Below are positions 44,426 to 56,181 of a DNA stretch of 64,000 nt, in pieces (the stretch's first letter is position 1; each line of letters starts with the position of its first letter). Made by a program: the position numbers and the translations under genes. Below the pieces are notes generated by a model. It searched no databases. It was not told where the DNA came from and worked only from the letters and a program-made list of their open reading frames with translations. Source of the stretch: Ctenosaura bakeri (Eukaryota > Chordata > Lepidosauria > Squamata > Iguanidae); NCBI GenBank assembly GCA_948474755.1, contig CAOLHI010000079.1, positions 434,001 to 498,000 of the forward strand, read 5' to 3'.

Positions 44426-47400
44426 AATGCATACATCACTGTTGACATATTGAGATGCACATAGCACTGGCTGGACAGGGAGCAATTCACAGCACTGCTA
44501 CTGCCTCTAAACCATGTACCATGGTGAGAATTCTCTCTCTTCTTTGTCAGCTAGAGCAAATGTATGGCCCATGAGACATTTTAGCCTTCAGCTCCCAGAA
44601 TCCCAAACTTTGGCCATGCTGGCTGAGGCTTCTGGAAGTGAGAGTCCAAAACACTTGGAGGACCAAATCTTGGGAATCACTGAGCTAGAGCACCTATAGG
44701 GTTATCCCTGGGAGACACACAGAACTATTTTAAAAGAGCCTCTGCATATGTTCAGTGGCCCTGTCCCACCAATTATATATAACATTTTCTTGGCTTAAAT
44801 AGCGATGTCATTTGATACACCTGATGGATGTTAAAAAGGCATGTTTGTACTGTGTTATGCAAAAAGAGCATACCTGTGAAGCAAGAGAATAGAGGACAAT
44901 ACCATCAAGAGCAGAAGTTAAAAGCCAAATAGGCATTGCTGAACAAACATTTCATAAGGAGAAATGCCTCTAAGAAGAAATGCCAATTGAAAGAATGAAT
45001 AATTTTACCTCTGAGGAAAAATGCACATGAAGCCACACCCTCTATGGCTTTGAAACATGGACAATAGGTAAAATAAACAAAAGGAAACCTGACCGTTAGG
45101 AAATACAGTACAAGAGAGGAAAGTGTGATCATGGTTGTAAAGGAAACAAACATTGAAACCCAAAGTGCATGAAGAGGACTGAATGCTGGTGTGAAGCGTG
45201 AAGAAGAAGTGATCAGTTATGACAGAGTGCATGCATTATGAGAAATCTATGTGAAGGAGGAAGAGTCCAAGGTAGCTGGAGGGAAACTGGAAAAAGGAAG
45301 AGCAAGAGAAGGCAGAGACAACCATACCGAATCACTAAGATTTTTTTAAAAAGGCTACAAATATTCCTAAAAGGCTTGCCAAAAAAAGAAAAGAAAAGAA
45401 AAAAGAATGATCAAAGTCCACTCTGTAGAGTAAAACACAATAATATGACAATAGAATCATAGAATCATAGAAATGTAGAGTTGGAAGAGACCAATAGCTT
45501 GGATTCTAAGATAATACAATGTAAAGAAGTCCATGGAAGGAAAAAGTCCTGTCTACTTCTTCTTCGGCAAAACCACTCACACTTCTTGAAAAGCCTTGTT
45601 GAATGTATCAGCACAACACAGACTTTCATAGCATGTGTGTGTGCGGATTGAACCCTTTTGTAAATCTCAGCCCTAAATCCTGTTGTTAGCCAACTAGAGT
45701 AGACTGACTGAATCAGTGGGATTTACTTATCTGTTGATTCTCTATTCAATTAATTGGTTCAATGAGTTACTCTAGCGGGCACTGACTGATCGGATTCCTG
45801 TGTCAGTCAGGTTAATGAGCTTGATTTTCCTCTGGAATATAATCACACCCAATCTGCTTTCTTATTTGAGTAATAAGGCTAATTTAAAGCTTTATTAAGT
45901 TAAGAAAGCTATGTTCTTAAAAAAAATAAAATGAGACAGAAAGAGAAGATAGATCTAGTCCTAACTAACTGGCTAGGCCTTGAGAACAAGGAACCATTCC
46001 TGTACTTTGCTCTTGGAACATAGCCAACATGTGTTCTCCTCCTTGAAGGATCAACAAAAACTTGAGAAAAGGTGGGAAATGTGATGCCAGCAATCATCAC
46101 AGTATCACTCTAGGTTGGAAAGAAGCTCAGCATTAGTTGAGCAGACAGAGAATAATCTAGCAACTAGAGATCTCACTCCATGCAAACACATGAATCTTGA
46201 AAGCATGAACATATGAACACATGAATCTTGAAAGTTGCATCTCTGCTACTTTGAACATGAGGGTGCTCTTGGACAGGATGGAATGGCAGGGAATGTGAAT
46301 GGGGGCAAGGGATTTGCTCCAAGGTGATTGCCCAAACTGGAACAATTCTGTCTTCTGCTAGGAACTCACTGCTTTCATATTGTTCAAAATGTAGGGTTGC
46401 CAAGTCTCATTTTTCATGTTCGTCAAGCTGCAACGTGGTATCTGTGGTTTCAGATGCAGAAAAGAGATGTGAGGAACTTTGCTTCTGGCAGGAAGATTTA
46501 TAGTGGAGAATCTCCCCCTGCCTTTGTGGAGCTTGTAAACACTTAGAGAGGGAATGGGCAACCTCCAAATTTAAAAAGGTGGAGAAAAGAGCAAAATTCA
46601 TAAGAATGGTAGTGTCATATAGTGTCAGGCAGTTTTGATATCAATATGATGTCAAATCCACTATCCCATAGGGTTTTGTGACATCAGTGCAACCACCATC
46701 AGCCAACTATATTGCAATAGTGATGATGACTGAAGTAAGAATTAATTTTTCAGCAATCGTACTTAGGTACTGTAACTCCTTTCATTTTTGGTTTTGTAGT
46801 CATGTGAAGAATCTGTTCTGTGTGTTGCTACACGTTATCATCTTCCTTGTGTGGATCAAAGGAAGCAATCTTGTGCCACATACATGCTGATCAGAATATT
46901 TGTCGTCAAATACAGGGACATTACTTTCATTGTCTGGCATCCTGTTAGTGACATATGCAAACGTACACGTGCACATGTTCTTTTGCGGGGGATGTTGCAG
47001 AGGTTGGCATTCTCTTCCACAATGATCTCCCTCCTTTCACCGTTTAGCCACTGCATACCCCCTCCCCCCAGTTGGGGGGGGGGTTGGAGAAATGTCTGAC
47101 TGTATACAGAATGATTACATCATCTGCTGAGCTCTCAGTGGATCACGTCACTGGTCTGCAGTATAGGATCTTGGCCATTCTTGCAGTATAGGATCTTGCA
47201 GTATAGGATCTTGGCCCAGGTGGTTTTTCTTTAAATTTAATACTTGGTGCATGAAGCATGGGGGGAAAATAATTGGGATCACAGTGTATGGGAAATGGAG
47301 ATTTCACTCATTTCTTCCCACCCACAATCCTCATGAAGATTCTCACAATCCAGTTATTACTACTGGAAGCTTCTCCCCTGACTATGCCTAGTCTCTGCAT

Positions 47401-47477
47401 GGGGAGGGTGTGGATTTTGTTTGGGATTATTACTACGAAGGATTAAACTTCATGTCCATATGTTTCTAGTCCCAAAG
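44426..47477 (+). other. Intron 16, mostly unclassified
   Basis: 44565-44690 is a copy of the short CCTCCAAGTGTTTTGGACTC (minus strand) repeat family. 45450-45492 is the 3' tip of a CR1 (AATCATAGAATCATAG, minus strand). 45690-45790 matches 655-790. 47042-47090 is a C-run/G-run. No exon was supported. Confidence 0.42.
47150..47218. repeat. Short tandem repeat of AGTATAGGATCTTG
   Basis: The unit CAGTATAGGATCTTG occurs three times with a GCCATTCTTG insertion after the first. Confidence 0.7.
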
Positions 47478-47513
47478 AAAATTACACACAACCAGTTTAC
47501 AAACACAAGGATG
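47478..47513 (+). CDS. CCDC162: Host exon 17 (36-bp microexon, tentative)
   Basis: The surrounding exons need a phase 1 to phase 1 exon here. Acceptor CCCAAAG and donor GATG|GTACGG give 36 bases encoding ENYTQPVYKHKD between exons 16 and 18. The stronger-looking acceptor TTTCTAG at 47469 and donor AAAG|GTAACA at 47540 give wrong phases or a stop. This is the least certain exon; a missed neighbour or alternative splicing is possible. Confidence 0.42.
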
Positions 47514-47622
47514 GTACGGTTGTCAGCTATGAAATAAAGGTAACATATGGTTTGGCTTTAAAATTGTAGTCTACATTATTCTAAATTTTACTGATGAAGG
47601 TGCTTTTCCCTGTCTTTTTTAG

Positions 47623-47732
47623 AACTCTGGAAGCATCATAGCATGCAGGAAGTCTTCTCTGTCACAAGGCCAGAAATAGTTGAGTCATTTTTACAAAGAT
47701 TAATGGAAAATCACCAAGAAGGAGAAGCAGAG
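47623..47732 (+). CDS. CCDC162: Host exon 18
   Basis: CTTTTTTAG acceptor and GAG|GTACAT donor. Encodes LWKHHSMQEVFSVTRPEIVE and a helix ending NHQEGEAE; local residues 715-751. Needs one incoming G (giving Glu) and ends in phase 0. Confidence 0.75.
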
Positions 47733-47932
47733 GTACATACAGTGGCAATTTTGATGAGTGGAAAGCCTCCAGGATTTGGGGGAATAAGACCTGGGAGCTG
47801 AAAAATACTCAAAGTGTATAAAGCCAGGGTCATTGAACTATGGAGGAAGCACAAGAAGCAATCAGATTTGCCTATGTGTGCTTAGAAAGTGGGCATATTA
47901 ATTTTCAGGGTCACCTTCATTTTTCTCCACAG

Positions 47933-48082
47933 TTTACCTTTCAGAAAGACCACTTACAAAAGTGCCTCACTGCTCTAGGATGTGATATCATGGCCAGAGA
48001 ACGCAGCAACTTTGAAACGTACTCCATGTTTTATGAAAATATACTCCGTAGACAACATCAGCTGCTCTATCAAAAAGAACAG
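47933..48082 (+). CDS. CCDC162: Host exon 19
   Basis: TTCTCCACAG acceptor and CAG|GTATTG donor. Exactly 50 codons, including LGCDIMARERSNFETYSMFY and ending RRQHQLLYQKEQ; local residues 752-801. The coiled-coil part begins near its end. Confidence 0.82.
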
Positions 48083-48250
48083 GTATTGCTCATACTATTG
48101 ATTTTTATGGGGGAAAGGGGCAGTGTGTTGCATTTATTTTCTTTGTACTGGAAGCTGTTCACCTGTTCTTGCTATATCAAGTGAATCAAGTGATATCTGG
48201 CAATGATTTTTAAGGGTGACCCTAGTTGAAAAACACTGATTTTGTTTCAG

Positions 48251-48304
48251 GAACTGGATGCAATAAAAGACAAGGGGGGGAATGCTGACCTGGATCTCAA
48301 TCGG
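48251..48304 (+). CDS. CCDC162: Host exon 20 (54 bp)
   Basis: TTTTGTTTCAG acceptor and CGG|GTGAGT donor. Encodes ELDAIKDKGGNADLDLNR, phase 0 to 0. Small but with strong splice sites and the right phase. Confidence 0.75.
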
Positions 48305-48356
48305 GTGAGTGGGAGCAGTAATTTTATTACTTTTATTCAGTTAGCCCCAGATAAAG

Positions 48357-48590
48357 AGAGACAGTATGGTGTAATGGTTTGACCACTGGACCATGACTGT
48401 GGAGACCAGGGGCAGAATCCCCATGCAGCCATGGAAACCTACTGAATGATCATGGGCAAGTCACAGTCTCTCAGCCTCAGAGAAAGGCAAAGACAAACCC
48501 CATCTGAACAGATCTTGCCAAGAAAACCTCCTGATAGGTTTATCGTTTGGTTGCTCTAAGTTGGAAATGACTTGAAGGGACATCATAGGC
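48357..48590 (+). mobile_element. tRNA-derived SINE (Sauria type)
   Basis: Head GTATGGTGTAATGGTTTGAC with GGCAGAATCC B-box-like word; middle CAGATCTTGCCAAGAAAACC; end TTGGAAATGACTTGAAGGGA. Intact and useful as the template for the DIRS-interrupted copy. Confidence 0.78.
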
Positions 48591-48711
48591 TCAGCTCCAG
48601 ATTTGTCTCATAGAAACTGGCATCTTAATCTGTCAGTTATTACATTTTGAGAAACTGAATTACAAACAGATTTATTAATAGACTTGTTTGCATGTTCTCT
48701 CCTTCTAACAG

Positions 48712-48879
48712 GTAGCAGAAGTGAATCATGAGATGCTTATGGAGATAACGGCCCTGAGAGCCAAAACTGCTGATCTACAAGAAGAAGGTGACAACCTCAG
48801 ACAGCAGATAAGGAAAGAAGTACAGGAGGATTCTGAAGCATTAGTGCAAAGCATGTTTATGACATGTGTGCAGCTGAAA
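48712..48879 (+). CDS. CCDC162: Host exon 21
   Basis: TTCTAACAG acceptor and AAA|GTAGGT donor. Exactly 56 codons of charged heptad-like sequence (EMLMEITALRAKTADLQEE and on); local residues 820-875. Coiled coil. Confidence 0.82.
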
Positions 48880-49084
48880 GTAGGTATAGAAGATACATCT
48901 GCATGCAAAATATGGGGAATGCTGCTATACTCCATGAATGGATCAAGTTCATCCCTGGAGCTGACGTGGACCCCAAATGTAGCAGTCTAGGGCCACTGAC
49001 TCCTCCAAAATGCCCTTCCTCTGACACAAAATGGTAAAGTGCTTCTCCTGGAAGCCTCTAGGAGTGATAATTCATCTCTAATTA

Positions 49085-49491
49085 AGGCCCTTTCCTTAGG
49101 ATGACACTCCTGCGTGTCATCTTGCCATAACCCCAGCAAAGCCTCTGCTGGGAACTGGCACTCATATCCACTCTTAACTGGCTAACTGCAGAAGAGGGCG
49201 TGAGGGACACTCCTCTTCCTTCTGCACTGCAGCCAGCCTTCTTCCCATGCTGCAGTGGGAAAGGAAGCGCACGATTGCACTTCCAGCCCTTCTGCATGGC
49301 TGGCTGCGATGGAAGTCTTGTGTGATTAGGAGTTATTAATGGAGTTTTCCCACCAATGACATACCCTGCAATCGCGCTGGCTGGTGACACGAGAAGGGTG
49401 GGACCACAATGACATCATGCAGAAGTGATGTTGTGGTCCCACTTCTCTTGCATCCCCATGCCAGGAGGACACTGTCCTGCAGAAAGGGCCT
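49085..49491. mobile_element. GC-rich MITE, hAT-like
   Basis: Inverted ends AGGCCCTTTCCTTAGGATGA and CAGAAAGGGCCT, about 405 bp. An internal inverted pair GAGTGTCATCTT/GAGGACACTGTCC-type extends the stems. Non-coding. Confidence 0.55.
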
Positions 49492-49999
49492 ACATTATAG
49501 CTTCCTGGTGGACAGTTTAATATTTTTGAAACAATTGTTTAAAAACATGGCCCTGTCACCTAATTAACTGGGTTGTACCTGTGATAGGTTTATATGCAAT
49601 AAGTCAGAATTCAGAAAACTGTAGCCTAGCTCACCATTATGTGCAATTCCCATGTCTTCTGGGTTTCCTTATGTTTTATATGGACTTTGCTATCTTTATA
49701 TAATGTTTCTATATCTTTCATTTAACTGCTGAATGAAACTGACACTCCACCACAGCAAGGAATTCCTCTGAGAGATCTGTGTAAATTTCAGTGTTTCCTT
49801 TAGACCTGAATGTTTAGAGAAAGAGGATAGGAACAAATCTATATAAATTATAGCTATATAGTAATTTATCATTTCAGTAGTTAGGAGATGTTATTTTGGT
49901 TATTAAATCTGGAAAATCTTATAGAATTACATGCCTTTTAAACATTCATGTTACTTGAAACAAAGCCCTACATATTTTGGCTCGTGGTTTTGGCTTCAG
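49492..49999 (+). other. Intron 21, last part
   Basis: AT-rich; nothing recognised. Confidence 0.4.
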
Positions 50000-50152
50000 G
50001 GGAAGGTGGATGAGTATCGCTTAAGTCTGAGCCAACGCATGTTTGAAATCATCAGTGAAGTGAGAAGAGAAGGAGTGGACAAGATGATTGCCTTGAAGAA
50101 AAAGGTTGGCTCTACTAAAGATAACAATGCACTCAAAGAACATTTGACTCAG
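50000..50152 (+). CDS. CCDC162: Host exon 22
   Basis: TGGCTTCAG acceptor and CAG|GTAAAC donor. Exactly 51 codons (GKVDEYRLSLSQRMFEIISE and on), helical and charged; local residues 876-926. Confidence 0.82.
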
Positions 50153-50474
50153 GTAAACTGGTGTGTCAAAGAAGTTGTTTTAATTGTTTTTTAAAAAGTT
50201 TATAGACAAATTTAAAGCTCCACTGCTGAAAGAACTTGAAACTGGACAGAGCCAACACTACCGTTGCTGATTTTAGGAACTTTAGAAGGAAATGACTTGG
50301 GACTTTCAGAACAACTAATGCAAAGAAGTTCCCTGAAACAAAATTTTACAGATCCACCTGAAGTCCCTTTAAAGTCCTGAGAATCTTTGGAGTTTTGGGG
50401 CTCCCTCCATTTTGGGGAACCCGACATGGATCGCTTAAAATCAGCCTTACTCTTAATTAACTAGGTGTCTCTTC

Positions 50475-50595
50475 TCCAGAATTATATAGCCCTCTTGATG
50501 TTGTTGAACTGCAGCTCCTAGCATTCCTCACCATTGGCTGTTCTGGCTAAGCCTGCTAGGACTTGCAGTTCAATGAAACCTAGAGTGCTTTGTTC
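50475..50595. repeat. Short interspersed repeat, same family as 23060
   Basis: GTTGAACTGCAGCTCCTAGC, CCTCACCATTGGCTGTTCTG and AGGACTTGCAGTTCAATG match the 23060-23175 wording. Confidence 0.42.
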
Positions 50596-50773
50596 ATTTC
50601 TACCCTGCACTCTTCAGACTACCACTCTCTAGAAAGCGGGTGGGCCCTTTTGTTTCGCCAGGTCTTTGAACGTAACACTTGCAGTGTTCTAATGTTTGAT
50701 ATGCATTGTAAGTGCTGGCCTTTAAGTAATTATATGTCTTGCAGTATTGGCTGGTGTAAAGCAACGGCTAAGG

Positions 50774-51019
50774 GGCCTTTTCATACTATACAACTATAGC
50801 ACTATGGTTCCACTTTAACTGCCATGGCTGCATCCTGTGGAATCTTGATTGGGAATGATTGATTGACTGTGGAATCTGGTTTGGGAAGGCATTAGAGATC
50901 TCCAGCAGAGAATTCTAAATGCCTCTGTCTAAGCTGCATATCCCAGGATTCCAAAGGATGGAACCATGACAATTAAAGTGGAATCATAGTGCTTTAACTA
51001 TGTAGTGTGAAAGGGCCCT
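50774..51019. repeat. Foldback MITE, second subtype
   Basis: Ends GGGGCCTTTTCATACTATAC and ATGTAGTGTGAAAGGGCCC; mirrored GTTCCACTTTAACTGCCATG and GACAATTAAAGTGGAATCAT. A lone copy of one end lies at 52494-52530. Confidence 0.65.
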
Positions 51020-52319
51020 AGAGAGTGAGCTACAAATCAGGAAGTTTCTGATTCAGCTTTTGCCTCTGCAATTAACTCACTAAGTGGTCTCTAGGCATTC
51101 CTGAATCTCTTAGCCACAGTCCTCTAATATCCCATATAGGAGATAAGAGTAGATTTATCTTACAGTAGTGTAAGGATTATGGCTGGGTAATGCATGCGAA
51201 ACCCCCTTTGAGCACTTGAAAATACTTGATAAATGTAAAGTATCTTTATTAGCTGTCAGTGGGCCCAAAGCTGAATCGGGAAAAAAAAATGAGGGAGAGA
51301 GACAGAAAGAGTGAACAAAAGTAAATAAACAGGGGTACAATTTAGCTCAACCTGCCTCCCCCTCTAAAAAAAAATATGTTTAAATGTAGTTGCTTCTGTG
51401 GTTGTTGTTTTACAACTGAAGATTTAAATAAAGTTGTCTTTTGTGGTGTTCAAAGTTGTAACCCAATCCAGTTATAGTACATATCCAATGAAAGAGTGGA
51501 ATGGTGGTTCTTGCTCATTAGAAAATTTGTATTCATTCTTATAGTGTAGTCCTTTGACACTCTGCTCAGTGGTAAGTCCTGTTGAGCTTAGTGGTGCCTA
51601 TTCACAGAGCATGGACAAGAGTGAAGCCTGAAGCGCTTTGCTTACATGTATTGCACTACCCCTGAGAGAGGTGTAAATAATGCCTCAGACTGTTAACTTT
51701 ATATTTGATTATTTATTTTATTTTTTATATTTGCATGCTGTCCTTTCTCCCAGAATGGGATCCAAGGTGGCTTCCAAAAATAAGTTAAAAACGTTAGAAA
51801 CACTTCAAACAATTAAAGACATTAAAAACATAAAATTATAAAAATCTGTAGCAAAGTACAATTTTAAAAACAGGCAAATAAATAAATAAATAACTCCCCA
51901 GCTTACATAAAAGCCTGCTTATCAAAAAGCAGATGTTCTAAAAGATAAAATATAGCACAGATGGAGGAAAACTAGCCCAGAACTGAAGAAACAGAACCTG
52001 ACTGCGTGTGCTGTGTCATTGTCATCACAGTTGTGACAGCATTTTTAAAGCCATTCTCCAACAAATTATAACCCAAGGGCTATTTCTTCTGGATAACTTT
52101 GAGCGACCACAGAAAGGATATGTTAACACAGCCACTAAAGAGGGTGCAATGTAGTTGATGTGCATTTAACATTGTCTTGAATTTCTGATAAGTGTTCACA
52201 TCTCTTTCCTCAAAAATACAGAAGCTGGTGCCAATTTGTAAAATTGCACAGCCCAGAAAAAAATTGAGTCTGTCAGAATTTCTTTTTCTTTAACAGAAAT
52301 GATGTGCTCTCATTAGCAG
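51020..52319 (+). other. Intron 22, last part
   Basis: 51710-51960 is the same old repeat as 30385-30640 (GCATGCTGTCCTTTCTCCC, then an A-rich run). The rest is unclassified. Confidence 0.4.
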
Positions 52320-52451
52320 GAGCAGTTACAGGAGTTGCGGGATGAAAATGTCCAGTTACAACAGCTGGTATTCAAACTGAAGACCATGAATTACTGGAAA
52401 CAAACAGTGCAAAAAGCACACCTGTCAGCCAGAGCAAGAGAAGTAGAGAAG
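52320..52451 (+). CDS. CCDC162: Host exon 23
   Basis: CATTAGCAG acceptor and AAG|GTGAGA donor. Exactly 44 codons: EQLQELRDENVQLQQLVFKL then an Ala/Arg-rich helix; local residues 927-970. Classic coiled coil. Confidence 0.82.
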
Positions 52452-53823
52452 GTGAGATCTGCTGCACGCCTCCTGTCAGGAGTTTGGAACAAAGGGCGCT
52501 TTCACGCGGCACAATTATAACACTATGGCCTTATTTACAGTTTTTGTTTTGTTCTTGTTGTCATATGCTTTCAAGTCATTTCCAGGTTAGGTTATTATTT
52601 TAACCTAGTATGAAATTGAGAGAGCAGGAACAAAATCTGGGATTTTTCTATCAAGCTGAATGATCCCTGAGTTACACTTATAATGTAAAATAAACACTTG
52701 TAGTATCTTTATTAGTGGAGAAAATAATTGCTAGGCATGTGTTATTTATAAGCAGTTACTTACCGTAACAAACATGTGCTTGCATTGCAGACTCTTTAAC
52801 AAGCAACCAGCCAGGATTGCATGCAACACACAAGTAACACCTCCTGTGACTCAGAGTTTTTACAGCAAGGGTGGGAACTATTTTTTTACAGGACATTTTA
52901 TTTTCTGACAAGTTGCTTCCCTTGACTAAATATGAACAATTGCACAAATAGCTGGAACCAGATAATGATTTTGAGCTTACAATGGGCTACACATATAGCT
53001 GCCAAGTATATAAGAGGGGTAGCATCTTGGCACTCTGTGTATGTGTGAGTCTGTGTGTGTGTGTGTGTGTGTGTGTATGAAAAAGAGAAAGAGAGAGAGA
53101 AGAGAAGACAAATCAACAAATGAGAACTCAAAGCATCTCTTTCTGTCTACAATTTTAAATTCATATGGTATTTTATGAAATAAGTAGATCTGGCTTTTTA
53201 AAAAACTTTCTTCTTTGATGGGTGAAGTGGTGGTACAAACCCTTGACAACACAGATATCAACTGATTATATCGCATCAGCATTTCCAAAAATAATCTGAG
53301 TGGCATGGCTAACAATAGCCACATGGAGCAAAAACCAGGAGCCTAACTATTATAGTTGGTAGGTGATCAGTTCACTGTCTGTACCATAAAGACATATTGT
53401 ATTGTACTAATAAGCCCTAAACCCAATAAACGCGCAAAAATATGGCTTAATTCAATACCTTACAATTTCCATCAAAAAAATTTCCAGTTTTCAAACATTA
53501 CGGAAATAGCATTGTAACATTATGGAAATAGCAAGGCCTACATCTAATTGTTAACTCCAAATAGCAGATGGATGTGGATTTGGAAGGTAGGTATAGAAGT
53601 TAACACTTATGGAAGTTTCACTAATTTAGTGGCTCTATTCTAGCTGCAACTAATATTGGATTTAGGCCCAAGAAAGTATGTGCATGTGTGTATGTGTATT
53701 TAAAAACGTGGGCCCCTGTTTATCTGAACACAAACTTCATTTGTTCATAAGTAACTCAGGGCAATTTTTGGAATTGGCTTTAATTCTGTATTCCACAGTT
53801 TACAAAATCCTTTGCATTCACAG
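52452..53823 (+). other. Intron 23
   Basis: Non-coding. 52494-52530 is a fragment of the foldback MITE end; 53051-53076 is a (GT)n microsatellite followed by GA-rich sequence. Nothing else recognised. Confidence 0.42.
53051..53076. repeat. (GT)n microsatellite
   Basis: Uninterrupted GT dinucleotides, 13 units. Confidence 0.9.
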
Positions 53824-53976
53824 GAGGCCATTAAAAATAAAAAAGAGTACTTGAAATTGAAGATGATGGCAGAAAAAGAGGCAAATTTATTTCACCAGCA
53901 GCTGCAGGCTGCAAGAAAAGCCTTGGCACAGTCTCAGACAGAGAACAAAAAGCTGAAACAACAGTTAGACAAACAG
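53824..53976 (+). CDS. CCDC162: Host exon 24
   Basis: GCATTCACAG acceptor and CAG|GTATAG donor. Exactly 51 codons, Gln/Lys/Ala-rich coiled coil (FHQQLQAARKALAQSQ); local residues 971-1021. The following intron holds DIRS copy 2. Confidence 0.82.
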
Positions 53977-54538
53977 GTATAGATCTCCTGGCATTGCTGC
54001 TTCACCATTTATATAGCAAATGAAATCATTTTCTTCCCTTTGTTCTGTTGGATTCAGCACAGTTTTCTCAACATTTAAAAACTATTTGTGGTATGTCAGA
54101 GGCTCCAATCCTGCATGGCTCAGCATAGCATAGTAGTTCTGCTAAGCCATTTACTATCACCCAGACATATGGCTGAAGGCCCTTCCCAACCATTTCAACC
54201 ATCCAGCAACTCTACAGTAGCTCACTCTGACTGCTGCAAAGGAAGGAGGGGAATACCTACCTCCCCAATGAATAAAAATAGACCTGCACAGGGGTAGACT
54301 TAACTTAACAAAAACTGGTCAGGGAAGAAAGCACAACAAGCCCCTACTGTTTATAACAGGAGCACAAAAAGGAAATACAAGATGCACACAAAGAGATTTA
54401 ATGAGCTGTTTAACTAGCTTTTATAATGAAAACTTGGACCTCGGGACAAAAATGGAAACTTGGTGAGGTTAATACTGACCCAAACCTAGAAATCAGGCCT
54501 GCATAAACCTTGCTTTTTTCAACTTCTCAGCATAGGGA
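53977..54538 (+). other. Intron 24, first part
   Basis: Non-coding; no repeat recognised apart from the GGGA flank of the LTR at 54535-54538. Confidence 0.4.
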
Positions 54539-55449
54539 TGTTACCCTGATTTCTGGGGGTCCCGGGAGGGACACCTAAATGCGCTCACAATTAAACAAGT
54601 TGGGGGAAATTAGTCAAAGAGCACAAGCTAGCAATGCAAGAGGCAGGGCAACATAGTGGAATCTTTTACCCAATGTCTACGGGGTCAGGCCAAGCCAAGG
54701 AGCACACCGGAGTTTAAGAATAATTGTGATCTTTATTAAATACAGACAAACAGTGTATGCAACACACTCACACAGATAACTATAGAAAAATAAAGGTTGG
54801 AGTGGGACAGAGGGATTTCCAAGAGGTATAGTTGTTTTGGGCAATACTACACCTGTCCTGGAGCCCGGGTAGTCTGAAGATTGAGTTTGTTGGTATGGAG
54901 TCTCAGTACGTGGAACTGAGGGGAAGGCTCACCAAACAAAGCGGCAGCAGGATGGAATGGAAATCAGGAACGATCCAAAGAAGCTCTCAAAGTCAGGGGT
55001 TTTTATAGGAAGGAATGGAGCCATAGGCTATTCCGTACTTGGGGAGAAACAATGAGTGTAGGGCTGGAGACAAAGCCTCCGAAAGGTCAAAATTTAACAT
55101 GATTAAGTTAGGACTGAATTGACAATAGAGTAGCCAGTATGCAGATGTGCAGTGCTTGACATTTGAGTATCCAGCTTGTCAAGTTGCCTGCTCGGGGCAG
55201 AGAGTTCTTTGTAAGCAGCATGCATACATAATGAGGGTACTTGCCTTTGAGGTCTCCTAAAGCGGCGAGATGGCTATTTCTGGCTTGCCTGTATTGTTTG
55301 GAATATTACAGCAATTAGGGGCCGAGCCTGTGAGCTTGTCCGGTGGACCTCGCAGACACGTGGAGGGGGATGGTAGAAGAAAGCCAAATTATTGTTATCA
55401 AAATGATATCTGAGGTCACCCCAAGCATGGCTTAGGAACTGCAGTAACA
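54539..55449 (-). mobile_element. Solo LTR, family A copy 2
   Basis: 911 bp with TGTTACCC and CAGTAACA ends, flanked by GGGA at 54535-54538 and 55450-55453. It shares the whole length with 2644-3533 (for example GGCAGGGCAA, TGATCTTTATTAAA, CAAACAGTGTATGCA) in the same orientation. An insertion of about 25 bp (GAGGGATTTCCAAGAGGTAT) near 54810 is absent from copy 1. No internal retroviral region. Confidence 0.78.
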
Positions 55450-55453
55450 GGGA

Positions 55454-55847
55454 TCTTTCACAAAAGAGAGCACCCAGAATATCTGAGTGCACATGGGGAG
55501 AAATATCGGAGGATGTACTCCTTCCTCTGTAACATCCTCCCTCATTCTGGTGCCCTCCAGAGCTGTGGGACAATTTCTATTATCCAGTGGCAAGGAACTG
55601 TGGAATTTTCGGAATTATAGTTCAACACAACTGAAAGGCACCTAATTGGGAAACGCCGATCTAAAATATTGGCCAGTCCTTGGGAATATATCATCTTATA
55701 TTACCATATATAGGACTTATGGCATTTGGTACGAGTAAATATTTGTGTGGCTGTGCATACTTTTCACACACATCTTTTTTTACCAAAGCTATATAAACCA
55801 GTGTTGCCAGGCCAGGTGATGTTCTTATCCTGTGGCTAATATAGTTT
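55454..55847 (+). other. Intron 24, between LTR and SINE
   Basis: Non-coding; no repeat recognised with confidence. Confidence 0.38.
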
Positions 55848-55942
55848 CTAAGACCCAGTATGGTGTAGTGATGTGAGCATTGGAGTACAGCCTTAGAGAC
55901 CAGGGTTCAATTTGCCACTTGGCCATGGAAACCCCTCGGGTA
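55848..55942 (+). mobile_element. Sauria-type SINE, 5' half (split by DIRS copy 2)
   Basis: Head GTATGGTGTAGTGATGTGAG and GGGTTCAATT B-box-like word, then CCATGGAAACCCCTCGGGTA, where the DIRS begins. The SINE text resumes at 62030. Confidence 0.8.
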
Positions 55943-55997
55943 AAGAACAGGTTGCTTACCTGTAACTGTGGTTCTTCGAGTGGTCATCTGTGCCATC

Positions 55998-56139
55998 ATA
56001 CACTAGGAGCTTTAGCGCCTGTGCGGTAGCGTTCGGAAACTTCTAGAGCTTGTTCGCTTGGCGGGAACCCCTCCCCCACGCCGGTACTGTGCATGCTCCT
56101 CCCGCCGAGCAACGGTCTCTCCTCAGTTCTGTCGTCCGC
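55998..56139 (-). repeat. DIRS copy 2, right inverted terminal repeat
   Basis: Plus-strand text CATCATACACTAGGAGCTTT through CACGCCGGTACTGTGC to CTCCTCAGTTCT; it is the inverse of 61869-62006. The outer 55 bases (55943-55997) are the unique right end. Confidence 0.9.
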
Positions 56140-56181
56140 CGTAGAACCTACAGGGACCTGAGAAAGAGGGGAGGAAGGGCG

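Noticed and set aside
47470..47539. 70-bp version of host exon 17 with the stronger splice sites
   Set aside because: Phase does not fit either neighbour; reading from exon 16 gives a stop after about 23 codons.
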